15,077 nt of DNA from Betaproteobacteria bacterium (GCA_019509895.1 JAEKLK010000206.1:1-15077), one strand, 5' to 3'; counted from the stretch's first letter, positions 8,033 through 15,077 are shown. A program made the numbers and translations. Notes: generated by a model from the sequence alone, not told the origin.

Positions 8033-9280
8033 ATGGCGCAGATCCTGGTCGTCGACGACGAAGTCGGCATCCGCGAGCTTCTCTCGGAGATCCTTGCGGA
8101 CGAGGGCCACCAGGTGGCGCTCGCCGAAAGCGCCGCCGATGCGCGTCGGCTGCGCGAGCGGGGACGCCCGGATCTCGTGCTGCTCGATATCTGGATGCCG
8201 GATACCGACGGCATCACGCTGCTCAAGGAATGGGCGGCGAGCGGCCAGCTCACCATGCCGGTGGTGATGATGTCAGGCCACGCGACAATCGAGACCGCGG
8301 TCGAAGCGACTCGCATCGGCGCCCTCGATTTCCTCGAGAAACCAATCGCGCTGCAGCGGCTACTGACCACGGTCAAGCGCGCGCTGCGGCACCCGGAGTC
8401 GACCGCAGCGCCGCAAGTGAGCCTCGCCCCGCTCGGCCGTTCCGGCGCGCTGGCCGACGCGAAGAAGCGGCTGGCGCAGGTCGCGCAGCTGGCCGCGCCA
8501 CTGCTGCTGCGCGGCGAGCGCGGCATGCGCGCCGAGCTTTTCGCCCGCCTGCTGGTGCCCTTGGGCGCCCCGTTCGTGGCGGGCGCCGAGACGCTGGCCG
8601 AAGCGCCGTCCGATCTGCTCGCCAAGGCGGCGGGCGGCGTGCTTTTCCTGCCCGACCTCAGCCGTCTGGAGCGGGCCGAGCAGCGCCACATCGAATTCCT
8701 TCTGCCGCGTGCCGACAAGTACAAGGCGCGCATCGTGTCTTTCTCGCCAGTCGACCCGCGCGCGTTGGTGGAAAAGCACGATTTCGACCCCGACCTTTGC
8801 TTGCGGCTCGCCGAGCTCACGCTGAAGTTGCCTGCCGTACGCGAATTCGCCGAGGACGTCCCGGACCTCGCTTCGCTAATGCTCGCGCAGCTGGTCGAAG
8901 CACGCCTTTGCCCGCCGCGGCGCCTTGCGATTGCCGCCCTCAATGCGCTTCGCCACTATCCGTGGCCGGGCAACCTGGCCGAGCTCGAAAGCGTGGTGAA
9001 GGATCTCGCCTTCACTTCGCTCGAGGACGAGGTCCAGCTGCAGGACGTGGAGCGGGTGATCGCGGCACGCGGGTCCCCCGGCACGCTGCCCGAGGTGGCG
9101 CTCGACCGGCCCTACCGCGAAGCGCGTGAAGCGTTCGAGCGCGTCTATTTCGAGAACCTGCTCGCGCGCGAGCACGGCAGCATGTCGCGCGTGGCGGAAC
9201 GCTCCGGCCTCGAGCGGACGCACCTCTACCGCAAGCTCAAGGCTCTCGGACTGCCCGTCGGGCGCCGCGAGGAAAGCTAA
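8033..9280 (+). CDS. ntrX: NtrX-like response regulator with degenerate AAA+ domain
   Basis: A 415-residue regulator. The receiver domain (about 3-118) has the acidic pair Asp8/Asp9, phospho-acceptor Asp52 (LVLLDIWMPDTDG), Ser81 and Lys103, so it should accept phosphate from the adjoining NtrY. The central region (about 135-330) aligns with a sigma-54 activator AAA+ domain but is reduced. The Walker A position reads GERGMRAE with no GK(S/T/E). The stretch that should carry GAFTGA is missing. Walker B reads GGVLFLPDLS instead of a GGTLFLDE type, and WPGNVREL has become WPGNLAEL. The C-terminal Fis-type helix-turn-helix is well kept (SMSRVAERSGLERTHLYRKLKALGL, in two halves about 383-407). It should therefore bind DNA but probably not hydrolyse ATP or remodel sigma-54 holoenzyme. 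Its stop overlaps the bTHX stop on the other strand. Confidence 0.9.
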   Translation: MAQILVVDDEVGIRELLSEILADEGHQVALAESAADARRLRERGRPDLVLLDIWMPDTDGITLLKEWAASGQLTMPVVMMSGHATIETAVEATRIGALDFLEKPIALQRLLTTVKRALRHPESTAAPQVSLAPLGRSGALADAKKRLAQVAQLAAPLLLRGERGMRAELFARLLVPLGAPFVAGAETLAEAPSDLLAKAAGGVLFLPDLSRLERAEQRHIEFLLPRADKYKARIVSFSPVDPRALVEKHDFDPDLCLRLAELTLKLPAVREFAEDVPDLASLMLAQLVEARLCPPRRLAIAALNALRHYPWPGNLAELESVVKDLAFTSLEDEVQLQDVERVIAARGSPGTLPEVALDRPYREAREAFERVYFENLLAREHGSMSRVAERSGLERTHLYRKLKALGLPVGRREES

Positions 9281-9378
9281 GGCTGCTTCTTAGGCTTCTT
9301 CGGCCGATGCGGCCGCTTCTTGCCGTAGCTCGCGCGGTAGATCTTGCCGCGCCGCGTGCGCTTGTCACCTTTTCCCAT
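9277..9378 (-). CDS. Ribosomal protein bTHX (Thx), 33 residues
   Basis: A very short gene: 33 codons from the ATG at plus-strand 9376-9378 to the TAG at 9277-9279. The product begins MGKGDKRTRRGKIYRASYG and ends in a Lys/Arg/Pro tail (KKRPHRPKKPKKQP). This is the characteristic 30S protein THX, a tiny basic protein that sits in the head of the small subunit in Thermus and is annotated in many proteobacteria. About half the residues are Lys or Arg. The gene starts 9 nt after the metH stop, so it may be read from the metH transcript. No Shine-Dalgarno sequence precedes the ATG, but TATAAT lies 8 nt before it. The stop codon overlaps the convergent ntrX stop by 3 of 4 bases. Recognition rests on the conserved GKGD(K)xTRRGKI opening. 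Confidence 0.93.
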   Translation of the reverse strand: MGKGDKRTRRGKIYRASYGKKRPHRPKKPKKQP

Positions 9379-9386
9379 GGCGGCCG

Positions 9387-9392
9387 ATTATA
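9387..9392 (-). promoter_or_regulatory. Candidate -10 box just before bTHX
   Basis: TATAAT on the minus strand ends 8 nt before the bTHX ATG and includes the metH TAA stop. If used, transcription would start at or within a base or two of the ATG, giving a leaderless mRNA, which would fit the missing Shine-Dalgarno sequence. No good -35 is visible at 16-18 nt, and part of the match is forced by the stop codon, so it may be chance. Confidence 0.3.
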
Positions 9393-12300
9393 GCGACGCG
9401 CTCGCGGCCGTCGCCGCGGGTTCGTAGGCGAGGTTCGGCGCGAGCCACCGTTCGGCCTCGGCGAGCGGGCAGCCGCTGCGGCGCGCGAAGTCCTCGACCT
9501 GGTCCCGGCCGATCTTGCCGACGGCGAAGTAGGACGACTGCGGATGCGAAAGATAGAACCCGGCCACCGACGAGGGCGGCAGCATTGCGTAGGACTCGGT
9601 CAGCCGCATGCCGGCGCGGCGCTCCGCTTCGAGCAGCTGGAACAATCCTCCTTTGGCCACGTGGTCCGGACACGCCGGGTAGCCCGGCGCCGGCCGGATG
9701 CCGCGATACGACTCCGCGATCAACGCTTCCCTGGAGAGCTGCTCGTCGCGCGCGTAGCCCCAGAACTTCCGCCGCACCTGCTCGTGAAGCCGCTCCGCGA
9801 ACGCCTCGGCGAAACGGTCGGCGAGCACCTTGAGCATGATGGCGTTGTAGTCGTCGTGGCTCGCCTCGTAAGCGCGCACGCGCTCCTCATAGCCGTCCGC
9901 GCATACCGCGAACGCCCCGGCCCAATCCGGCACGCCGCTTGACTTGGGGGCGACGAAGTCGGCGAGGCACAGGTTCGGCCGTCCCTGCGGCTTGCGGTTC
10001 TGCTGGCGAAGGTTGTGCCACGTGATGAGCCGCTCGCGCCGCTCCTCGTCAGCATAGATCTCGATATCGTCGGCATTGACCTGCGCGGCCGGATAGAGCG
10101 CCAGGACGCCGTTCGCCACGATCCAGCGCTCCTCGACGACGCGCTCGAGCATCGCCCGGCCTTCGGCGAGCAGCTTGCGCGCCTCGGTTCCGACCACCGG
10201 ATCCTCCAGGATCCGCGGATACGAACCCGACAATTCCCACGCTTGGAAAAAGGGCGACCAGTCGATATACGGCACGAGCTCGCCGAGCGGATAGTCGGCA
10301 AGCTCGACGATGCCCGTACGCGCCGGCGCGGGCGGGCGATAGGCCTGCCAGTCGGTCTTCAGGCCGAGCCGGCGCGCCTCGCCAAGCTCGAGCAACGGGC
10401 CCGGGCCGCTCTTCTGACTGTGCTGCAGCCGGATCTTTTCGTAGTCGGCGCGCACTTCCGCGAGATAGGCGTCGCGGCCCTCGGCGAGCAGTCTCTGCAC
10501 CACCGGGACGCTGCGCGACGCGTCGGGTACATAAACCACGGGGCCTGAGTAGTTGGGCGCGATCTTCACTGCCGTATGTGCGCGCGAAGTCGTCGCGCCG
10601 CCGATCAGGAGCGGCAGGCGCAGCTGCAAGCGTTCCATCTCACGCGCGACGTGCGCCATTTCCTCGAGAGACGGCGTGATCAGCCCCGACAGGCCGACGA
10701 CGTCGGCGTTTTCGCGCTGCGCCGTCTCGAGGATCGTCTGCGCGGGGACCATCACGCCGAGGTTGAGCACCTCATAGTTGTTGCACTGGAGTACGACCGC
10801 GACGATGTTCTTGCCGATGTCATGCACGTCACCCTTGACGGTGGCGAGCACGATCCTGCCCTTGGCGCGCGCGCGCTCGCCGCTTCGCGCCTTCTCCGCC
10901 TCGATGTAGGGCACCAGGTGCGCCACCGCCTGCTTCATGACGCGAGCGGATTTCACCACCTGAGGCAGGAACATCTTGCCGGCGCCAAAGAGATCGCCGA
11001 CGATTTTCATGCCGTCCATCAACGGTCCTTCGATCACCTGGATCGGCCGCGGGTACTTGAGCCGCGCCTCCTCGGTGTCGGCAACGACGTGCGTCGATAT
11101 GCCGTTTACCAGCGCATGCGAGAGCCGTTCTTCCACGCTCGCGGCGCGCCAGGCGTCGTCCTTGCCGGCCTGCTTGGTGGTCGCCTTGACGCGGCTGGCG
11201 AACTCGATTATCCGCTCGGTGGCGTCGGGCCGCCGGTTGAAGATCACGTCCTCGACACGCTCGCGCAGCTCGGCGTCGAGCTCGGCGTACACGCCGAGCT
11301 GCCCGGCATTGACGATGCCCATCGACATGCCGGCGGCGATGGCGTGATAGAGAAACGCCGTGTGCATCGCCTCACGCACCGTGTCGTTGCCGCGGAACGA
11401 GAAGGAGAGGTTCGATACGCCGCCCGACACCTTGGTCTGCGGCAGATTGGCACGAAGCCAGCGCACCGCCTCGATGTAGTCGATGCCATAGCGCGCGTGC
11501 TCCTCGAGGCCGGTGGCGATGGCGAAGATGTTCGGGTCGAAAATGATGTCCTCGCCGGCAAAGCCGTGCTCGGTGAGCAGCCGATAGGCGCGCTGGCACA
11601 CCGCGATGCGCCGCTCGAGCGTATCGGCCTGGCCCCGCTCATCGAACGCCATTACCACCACGGCGGCGCCGTAGCGGCGGCATAGGTTGGCCTGCCGCAG
11701 GAATTCGGCCTCGCCTTCCTTGAGCGAAATGGAGTTCACCACCGCCTTGCCTTGCACGCATTTCAGTCCCGCCTCGATCACGCTCCAGCGCGAGCTGTCG
11801 ATCATCACCGGTACGCGCGCGATGTCCGGCTCGACGGCGAGCAGGCTGAGGAAGGTGTGCATCGCCTTCGGCGAATCGAGCATCGCCTCGTCCATGTTGA
11901 CGTCGACGATCTGCGCGCCGTTCTCCACCTGCTGCCGCGCAACCGCGAGCGCGCCGGCGTAATCACCGGCAAGCACCAGGCGCGCAAATGCGCGAGAGCC
12001 GGTGACGTTGGTTCGCTCGCCGACGTTGACGAAGAGCGAGCGCTCATCGACGTTGAACGGCTCGAGGCCCGCGAGGCGCAGCGCCGGCGGTCGCTTCACC
12101 GGCACGCGCGGCGGCATGTCGGCGAGGGCATCTGCCATGGCGGCAATATGCTCGGGCGTCGTGCCGCAGCAGCCGCCGGCGATGTTGATCCAGCCGGCGC
12201 GTGCCCATTCGCCGATATGGCGTGCCATCGAGTCCGGCGTATCTTCGTATTCGCCGAAGGCGTTCGGCAGCCCGGCGTTCGGATGGCACGAAGTGAACGC

Positions 12301-13116
12301 CTCCGAAAGCTTGGCTAGCTCCTCCACGTACGGGCGGAGCTCCTTCGCACCGAGGGCGCAATTGAGGCCGATGGCGAGCGCGCCCGCATGCCGCACCGAG
12401 TTGTAGAACGCCTCGGTCGTCTGGCCGGACAGCGTGCGCCCGGAAGCGTCGGTGATGGTGCCGGAGATCATCACCGGCAGCCGCGTGGCGCGGCGCTCGA
12501 ACGCCTCTTCTATGGCGAAGAGCGCCGCCTTGGCATTCAGCGTGTCGAACACCGTTTCGACGAGGAGGAGATCAACCCCGCCGTCGAGCAAGCCGTCGAT
12601 CGCCTCGCCGTAGGCGGCGACCAGGCCGTCGAAATCGATGGCGCGAAAACCCGGGTCGTTCACGTCGGGCGAGATGGAGAGCGTCTTGTTGGTCGGCCCG
12701 AGCACGCCGGCGACAAAGCGTGGCCGCTCGGGCGTGCGCGCCTGCCATTCCAGCGCCGCGTCGCGCGCCAGCTGGGCCGCCGCGCGGTTCAGCTCGCGCG
12801 CGAGCGACTGCATGCCGTAGTCGGCGAGCGCGACGGCAGTCGCGTTGAACGTATTGGTCTCGATGATGTCGGCGCCGGCCTGCAGGTACTGGGAGTGGAT
12901 GTCGCGAATGAGCCGAGGCTGCGTGAGCGACAGCAGGTCATTGTGGCCGCGCAGCTCGCGCGCCCAGTCGCGAAAGCGTGCGCCGCGGTAGTCCTCTTCC
13001 GCGAGCCGTGCGCGCTGGATCATGGTTCCCATCGCGCCGTCGAGCAGCGCGATGCGGCTCGCTAGCAGCGCGGCGAGCTTGGCGGAATGAGTGGCGGAAT
13101 GCGGCACAGCAGACAT
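9388..13116 (-). CDS. metH: Cobalamin-dependent methionine synthase
   Basis: A 1242-residue full-length MetH, which moves the methyl group of 5-methyltetrahydrofolate to homocysteine through methylcobalamin in the cytosol. Domains in order: the homocysteine/zinc barrel (about 10-330) with ligands Cys253 (GLNCALG) and Cys316/Cys317 (GGCCGTT); the folate barrel (about 350-610); the helical cap and cobalamin Rossmann domain with DVHDIGKN, lower ligand His765; and the C-terminal AdoMet reactivation domain (about 900-1230) with [12 protein letters not shown] (1141-1152). All modules are intact. I chose the ATG at 13114-13116 because GGAG lies 6 nt upstream and homologs begin here. An in-frame GTG 57 nt earlier would read through a terminator hairpin. 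bTHX follows after 9 nt. The leader suggests transcription attenuation. Confidence 0.96.
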   Translation of the reverse strand: MSAVPHSATHSAKLAALLASRIALLDGAMGTMIQRARLAEEDYRGARFRDWARELRGHNDLLSLTQPRLIRDIHSQYLQAGADIIETNTFNATAVALADYGMQSLARELNRAAAQLARDAALEWQARTPERPRFVAGVLGPTNKTLSISPDVNDPGFRAIDFDGLVAAYGEAIDGLLDGGVDLLLVETVFDTLNAKAALFAIEEAFERRATRLPVMISGTITDASGRTLSGQTTEAFYNSVRHAGALAIGLNCALGAKELRPYVEELAKLSEAFTSCHPNAGLPNAFGEYEDTPDSMARHIGEWARAGWINIAGGCCGTTPEHIAAMADALADMPPRVPVKRPPALRLAGLEPFNVDERSLFVNVGERTNVTGSRAFARLVLAGDYAGALAVARQQVENGAQIVDVNMDEAMLDSPKAMHTFLSLLAVEPDIARVPVMIDSSRWSVIEAGLKCVQGKAVVNSISLKEGEAEFLRQANLCRRYGAAVVVMAFDERGQADTLERRIAVCQRAYRLLTEHGFAGEDIIFDPNIFAIATGLEEHARYGIDYIEAVRWLRANLPQTKVSGGVSNLSFSFRGNDTVREAMHTAFLYHAIAAGMSMGIVNAGQLGVYAELDAELRERVEDVIFNRRPDATERIIEFASRVKATTKQAGKDDAWRAASVEERLSHALVNGISTHVVADTEEARLKYPRPIQVIEGPLMDGMKIVGDLFGAGKMFLPQVVKSARVMKQAVAHLVPYIEAEKARSGERARAKGRIVLATVKGDVHDIGKNIVAVVLQCNNYEVLNLGVMVPAQTILETAQRENADVVGLSGLITPSLEEMAHVAREMERLQLRLPLLIGGATTSRAHTAVKIAPNYSGPVVYVPDASRSVPVVQRLLAEGRDAYLAEVRADYEKIRLQHSQKSGPGPLLELGEARRLGLKTDWQAYRPPAPARTGIVELADYPLGELVPYIDWSPFFQAWELSGSYPRILEDPVVGTEARKLLAEGRAMLERVVEERWIVANGVLALYPAAQVNADDIEIYADEERRERLITWHNLRQQNRKPQGRPNLCLADFVAPKSSGVPDWAGAFAVCADGYEERVRAYEASHDDYNAIMLKVLADRFAEAFAERLHEQVRRKFWGYARDEQLSREALIAESYRGIRPAPGYPACPDHVAKGGLFQLLEAERRAGMRLTESYAMLPPSSVAGFYLSHPQSSYFAVGKIGRDQVEDFARRSGCPLAEAERWLAPNLAYEPAATAASASL

Positions 13117-13129
13117 CCGTTGCTCCAAC

Positions 13130-13163
13130 AAAAAGGCCCGTTCAGCTTTGCGCGAAACGGGCC
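13130..13163 (-). terminator. Intrinsic terminator in the metH leader
   Basis: On the minus strand GGCCCGTT (plus 13156-13163) and AACGGGCC (plus 13135-13142) form a perfect 8-bp stem around a 13-nt loop, followed at once by TTTTT (plus 13130-13134). This is a textbook Rho-independent terminator that reads toward metH and ends only 4 nt before its GGAG. No minus-strand gene lies upstream for it to close, so it most likely stops metH transcripts early under some condition. The plus-strand reading has no T-tract. Confidence 0.75.
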
Positions 13164-13213
13164 ACGCGGACACGTCTCTTTAGCGGCATTTGTAACGCGC
13201 CCGCAAGCTGAAC
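13140..13213 (-). promoter_or_regulatory. Possible antiterminator pairing in the metH leader
   Basis: GTTCAGCTTGCG (minus strand, plus 13202-13213) is complementary to CGCAAAGCTGAAC (plus 13140-13152) except for one bulged base. The second segment is most of the terminator loop plus the first 3 nt of its 3' arm. The two structures therefore cannot fully form together, and since the upstream arm is made first it could block the terminator. This is the layout of an attenuator or riboswitch expression platform. It needs a transcript start upstream of 13213. Confidence 0.5.
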
Positions 13214-13267
13214 ATCAAATCGGCGCGACTGATGGGAGTCTGCCCACAGGCCCCCCGGCGTGTCAAT

Positions 13268-13289
13268 GGCGGCGCTTATAATCGCCGCC
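13268..13289. promoter_or_regulatory. Palindrome with a symmetric -10-like core
   Basis: GGCGGCG (13268-13274) and CGCCGCC (13283-13289) are perfect inverted arms around CTTATAAT. Read on plus, the core is TATAAT (13277-13282), ending 9 nt before the thioesterase GTG. Read on minus it gives TATAAG (plus 13275-13280), pointing toward metH. It could be a shared bidirectional promoter core, an operator, or both. No convincing -35 is seen in either direction. Confidence 0.45.
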
Positions 13290-13291
13290 CC

Positions 13292-13744
13292 GTGAGCACG
13301 CCCGCCGATTTTCCCTCCATCGTGCACCGCTTCCCCTGCCAGGTGCACTGGGGCGACTGTGATCCCGCCGGCATCATCTTCTATCCGACCTACTTCCGCT
13401 GGGTCGACGCCGCGAGCTGGGCGCTCTTCGAGTCGGTGGGTTACGCGCCGCAGTGGATGCGCCGCGAGCACCTGGCCATGCCGCTCGTCTCGGCCGAATG
13501 CCAGTTCCTCGCTCCCGCAGTGCACGGCGACCGCTGCGAAGTGCGCTCCCGCATCATGCGTTTCGGCGGCAAATCTTTTATCGTCGAGCACGACATCGTG
13601 CGGGCCGACGAAACGCCGCTCGCCAAGGCGAAGGAAACGCGTGTCTGGGGCCGCCATGTCGGCGGGCCCGGCACGCCGATGAAGGGCGAGACGATCCCGG
13701 AAGAGGTCAAAGCGCGCTTTCGCGCGCCTTCACCCAGTCGCTGA
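13292..13744 (+). CDS. Acyl-CoA thioesterase, 4-hydroxybenzoyl-CoA thioesterase type
   Basis: A 150-residue single-hotdog-fold thioesterase. The N-terminal stretch GDCDPAGIIFYPTYFRWVDA (about 21-40) closely follows the 4-hydroxybenzoyl-CoA thioesterase of Pseudomonas (GDCDPAGIVWYPNYHRWLDA), with the catalytic Asp in the equivalent place (Asp24). It would hydrolyse an aromatic or short acyl-CoA in the cytosol. I chose GTG 13292 because family similarity begins soon after. An in-frame ATG at 13232 would add 20 residues (MGVCPQAPRR and on) that look like intergenic DNA, and a TATAAT ends 9 nt before the GTG. It faces away from metH and its last 38 nt overlap the end of pcaB on the other strand. 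Next to protocatechuate genes, a role in making 4-hydroxybenzoate is plausible but unproven; YbgC-like thioesterases share this fold. Confidence 0.87.
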   Translation: MSTPADFPSIVHRFPCQVHWGDCDPAGIIFYPTYFRWVDAASWALFESVGYAPQWMRREHLAMPLVSAECQFLAPAVHGDRCEVRSRIMRFGGKSFIVEHDIVRADETPLAKAKETRVWGRHVGGPGTPMKGETIPEEVKARFRAPSPSR

Positions 13745-14993
13745 GCACGTCCTGCGTCATCCCCGGTGCGGCGCCGTAGCTCGCCGCCGGCTCGAACAAC
13801 CCATCCATATCCGCCGGTTTCACGAGTCCTGTCGCTTCTGCGTCTGCTCTTGCGACGTCACGCAAATGCCGCTTCTCGCCCACCGCCTGCTCGATCAGCC
13901 GCTCGGCGAGCGCTCGCGAGGTGCGCAGCGCAAGCACCTCGGAGAACACCACGCCCTGCATGCGCTCGATGTTCGCACGCATCGCTTGCGCGTTGACCTC
14001 CAGCCCGGCGAGCACGTCGTGCATCGCAGCCACCGCACTCGCAGCCGCACCCACCAGCTCGCGCAGCGTCAACCACTGGCTCTGCCACTGGCCGACCCCA
14101 CGTTCGTGCTCCGCTTGCAGCTGGTTAAGGAGCGTCGCGGCGAGGCCTGGCACACGCCGTGCCGCCTCGAGCGCGAGCATGGAGAGCGCCGGATTGCGTT
14201 TGTGCGGCATGCTGGAAGAGCCGCCGCGGCCCGCGCCCGCCGGCTCGCTGAGTTCCCCGACTTCGGCCTGCATGAGAAGCGCGACATCACCCGCGATCTT
14301 CGCCGTCACGCCGGTGAGGATGGCAAGCTCGGCGCCGTAGCGCGCGAAGCCGTCGCGTGCGCTGTGCCAAGTCGGCCTGCGTGCCAGCTGCAGTTCGCGC
14401 GCGAGGCGCGCAAAGATGTCACCGGCGCGGGCGCCGAAAGCCGATAGCGTCCCGCTCGCGCCGCCGAACTGGAGCACGCATGCGTCGTCGTGCGCCGCGC
14501 GCAGGCGTGGCAGCGTACGCGCGAGCGGCGCGAGCCACATCGCCGCTTTCCAGCCGAAAGGAACAGGCCCGGCTGGTTGCAGGAGCGTGCGCGCGAGCAT
14601 CGGCGTCGCACCGTGGCGCTGCGCGAGCTCTGCGGCGGCATCGCCCAAGCCACGGGTCAATTCGAGCAGCCGCTTGCCCGCGGCGCGATGGCACAGCGCC
14701 ACAGCGGTATCAAGCACGTCCTGGCTGGTGGCGCCGAAATGCACGTAGCGCGCCGCGTCCGGCGAAACCGCGGCGACCTTTTGTGTCAGCGCCTTGACGA
14801 ACGGAATGGCAAGCGTGCCCGCTTGGCGCGCGCTGGAGGCGAGCGCCTTGGCGTCGAAGGAGGCCTTTGCGCAAACCTGCGCGATGGCTTGCGCGTGCGC
14901 GGTCGGCACGATGCCGCAATCGGCGCTTGCTTGTGCGAGCGCCGCTTCGAAGCGCGCCATCGCGGCAAGCAAGCTTTCATCGGCGAGCGCCAC
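13707..14993 (-). CDS. pcaB: 3-carboxy-cis,cis-muconate cycloisomerase
   Basis: A fumarase/aspartase-superfamily enzyme of the protocatechuate branch of the beta-ketoadipate pathway. It lactonises 3-carboxy-cis,cis-muconate to 4-carboxymuconolactone. Motifs visible are HFGATSQDVLDTA (85-97) and the superfamily signature GGSSSMPHKRNP (257-268). From GTG 14991-14993 the product is 428 residues, but family-like sequence continues upstream in frame (SLELIFADERCAVALADES), so the true N-terminus is probably 13 residues longer. The conserved start would then be CTG 15030-15032, which overlaps the pcaG TGA as CTGA. The C-terminus overlaps the convergent thioesterase gene by 38 nt. The pcaG end directly upstream supports the assignment strongly. 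The exact start remains open. Confidence 0.9.
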   Translation of the reverse strand: MALADESLLAAMARFEAALAQASADCGIVPTAHAQAIAQVCAKASFDAKALASSARQAGTLAIPFVKALTQKVAAVSPDAARYVHFGATSQDVLDTAVALCHRAAGKRLLELTRGLGDAAAELAQRHGATPMLARTLLQPAGPVPFGWKAAMWLAPLARTLPRLRAAHDDACVLQFGGASGTLSAFGARAGDIFARLARELQLARRPTWHSARDGFARYGAELAILTGVTAKIAGDVALLMQAEVGELSEPAGAGRGGSSSMPHKRNPALSMLALEAARRVPGLAATLLNQLQAEHERGVGQWQSQWLTLRELVGAAASAVAAMHDVLAGLEVNAQAMRANIERMQGVVFSEVLALRTSRALAERLIEQAVGEKRHLRDVARADAEATGLVKPADMDGLFEPAASYGAAPGMTQDVLSDWVKARESAL

Positions 14994-15028
14994 CGCGCAG
15001 CGCTCATCGGCAAAGATGAGCTCGAGGC

Positions 15029-15077
15029 TCAGAGGTCGAAGAACACCGTCTCGTTCTTGCCTTGGAGGACGATGTTC
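15029..15077 (-). CDS. pcaG: Protocatechuate 3,4-dioxygenase alpha subunit, last 15 codons
   Basis: The reading frame entering from the right edge encodes NIVLQGKNETVFFDL and stops at TGA (plus 15029-15031). The ending LQG(E/K)NETVFFD is the characteristic C-terminus of the PcaG subunit, which with PcaH opens the ring of protocatechuate between its hydroxyl groups to give 3-carboxy-cis,cis-muconate, the PcaB substrate. The next gene on this strand is pcaB, directly adjoining or overlapping. Only 49 nt are in the window, so the call rests on the short conserved tail and the operon context. Confidence 0.8.
   Translation of the reverse strand, partial: NIVLQGKNETVFFDL

Larger units (their letters stand above)
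13117..13291. promoter_or_regulatory. Divergent control region, metH / thioesterase
   Basis: A 175-nt gap between two outward-facing genes. From metH outward it holds the metH ribosome binding site (GGAG, plus 13123-13126), a T-tract and intrinsic terminator reading toward metH, a second arm complementary to the terminator loop (13202-13213), a TTGACA on the minus strand (plus 13261-13266), and a 7-bp palindrome enclosing a symmetric -10-like sequence next to the thioesterase start. I looked for B12-box, SAH and SAM riboswitch signatures and did not recognise one. Confidence 0.65.

Noticed and set aside
9301..9315. Hairpin CGGCCG-ATG-CGGCCG followed by CTTCTT after ntrX, as a terminator
   Set aside because: It is within the bTHX coding sequence, where Lys/Arg/Pro codons explain the composition, and there is no true T-run on either strand.
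10576..11685. 369-codon open frame on the plus strand inside metH
   Set aside because: The metH reading frame here carries the folate and cobalamin domains. The antisense frame is His/Arg/Asp-rich without recognisable motifs, a codon-bias shadow.
13117..13173. GTG start at 13173 extending MetH by 19 residues
   Set aside because: The extension reads through a terminator hairpin and its T-tract, while the ATG at 13116 has GGAG at 6 nt and fits the family N-terminus.
13142..13192. Possible 15-codon leader peptide [15 protein letters not shown] before metH, ending in the terminator hairpin
   Set aside because: The position is suggestive, but it has no ribosome binding site and no run of methionine or other regulatory codons. 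It is the tail of a longer antisense shadow frame, so peptide-based attenuation is not supported.
13182..13218. metH promoter TTGATG-N18-TACAAA
   Set aside because: It matches at only 4 of 6 bases in each box. A start near 13182 would leave the complementary arm at 13202-13213 untranscribed. It cannot be excluded, but the upstream candidates at 13261-13282 explain more.
13117..13291. Known riboswitch (cobalamin, SAH or SAM class) upstream of metH
   Set aside because: I looked for the B12 box and for the conserved core of the SAH element and could not find them by eye. A covariance-model search would decide.

Overview
The window looks like chromosomal DNA from a high-GC betaproteobacterium. 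The evidence is the base composition, the protein similarities, and the layout of a LysM protein-dprA-smg cluster facing away from def-fmt-rsmB-DUF4390-ntrY-ntrX, a neighbourhood I know from that class. I see no mobile element, CRISPR array, tRNA or rRNA gene. No wholly new system stands out; the interest is in individual genes and control regions.

Left part (1-2656, minus strand): an exported LysM protein, then dprA (DNA uptake and recombination), then smg, which runs off the left edge. A short AT-rich divergent promoter region (2657-2769) separates them from the plus-strand cluster.

Centre (2770-9280, plus strand): def, a damaged fmt, rsmB, a DUF4390 exported protein, and an NtrY/NtrX-type sensor kinase and response regulator. 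These genes touch or overlap (ATGA overlaps, gaps of 1, 2 and 7 nt), so they probably form one operon joining protein N-terminus processing and rRNA methylation to an envelope-sensing pair. Two oddities lie here. fmt has lost about 40 codons with a frame change and has no ATG/GTG/TTG at its conserved start. The NtrX-like regulator has a collapsed AAA+ domain without Walker A or GAFTGA.

Right-centre (9277-13291, minus strand): metH, full-length cobalamin-dependent methionine synthase, followed 9 nt later by a 33-codon gene for ribosomal protein bTHX, whose stop codon overlaps the ntrX stop. The metH leader carries an intrinsic terminator just before the ribosome binding site and a competing upstream pairing arm, which resembles an attenuator or riboswitch expression platform.

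Right end (13292-15077): a 4-hydroxybenzoyl-CoA-type thioesterase on plus, overlapping tail to tail with pcaB on minus, and the last 15 codons of pcaG. This points to protocatechuate catabolism (beta-ketoadipate pathway), with the thioesterase plausibly feeding 4-hydroxybenzoate into it.
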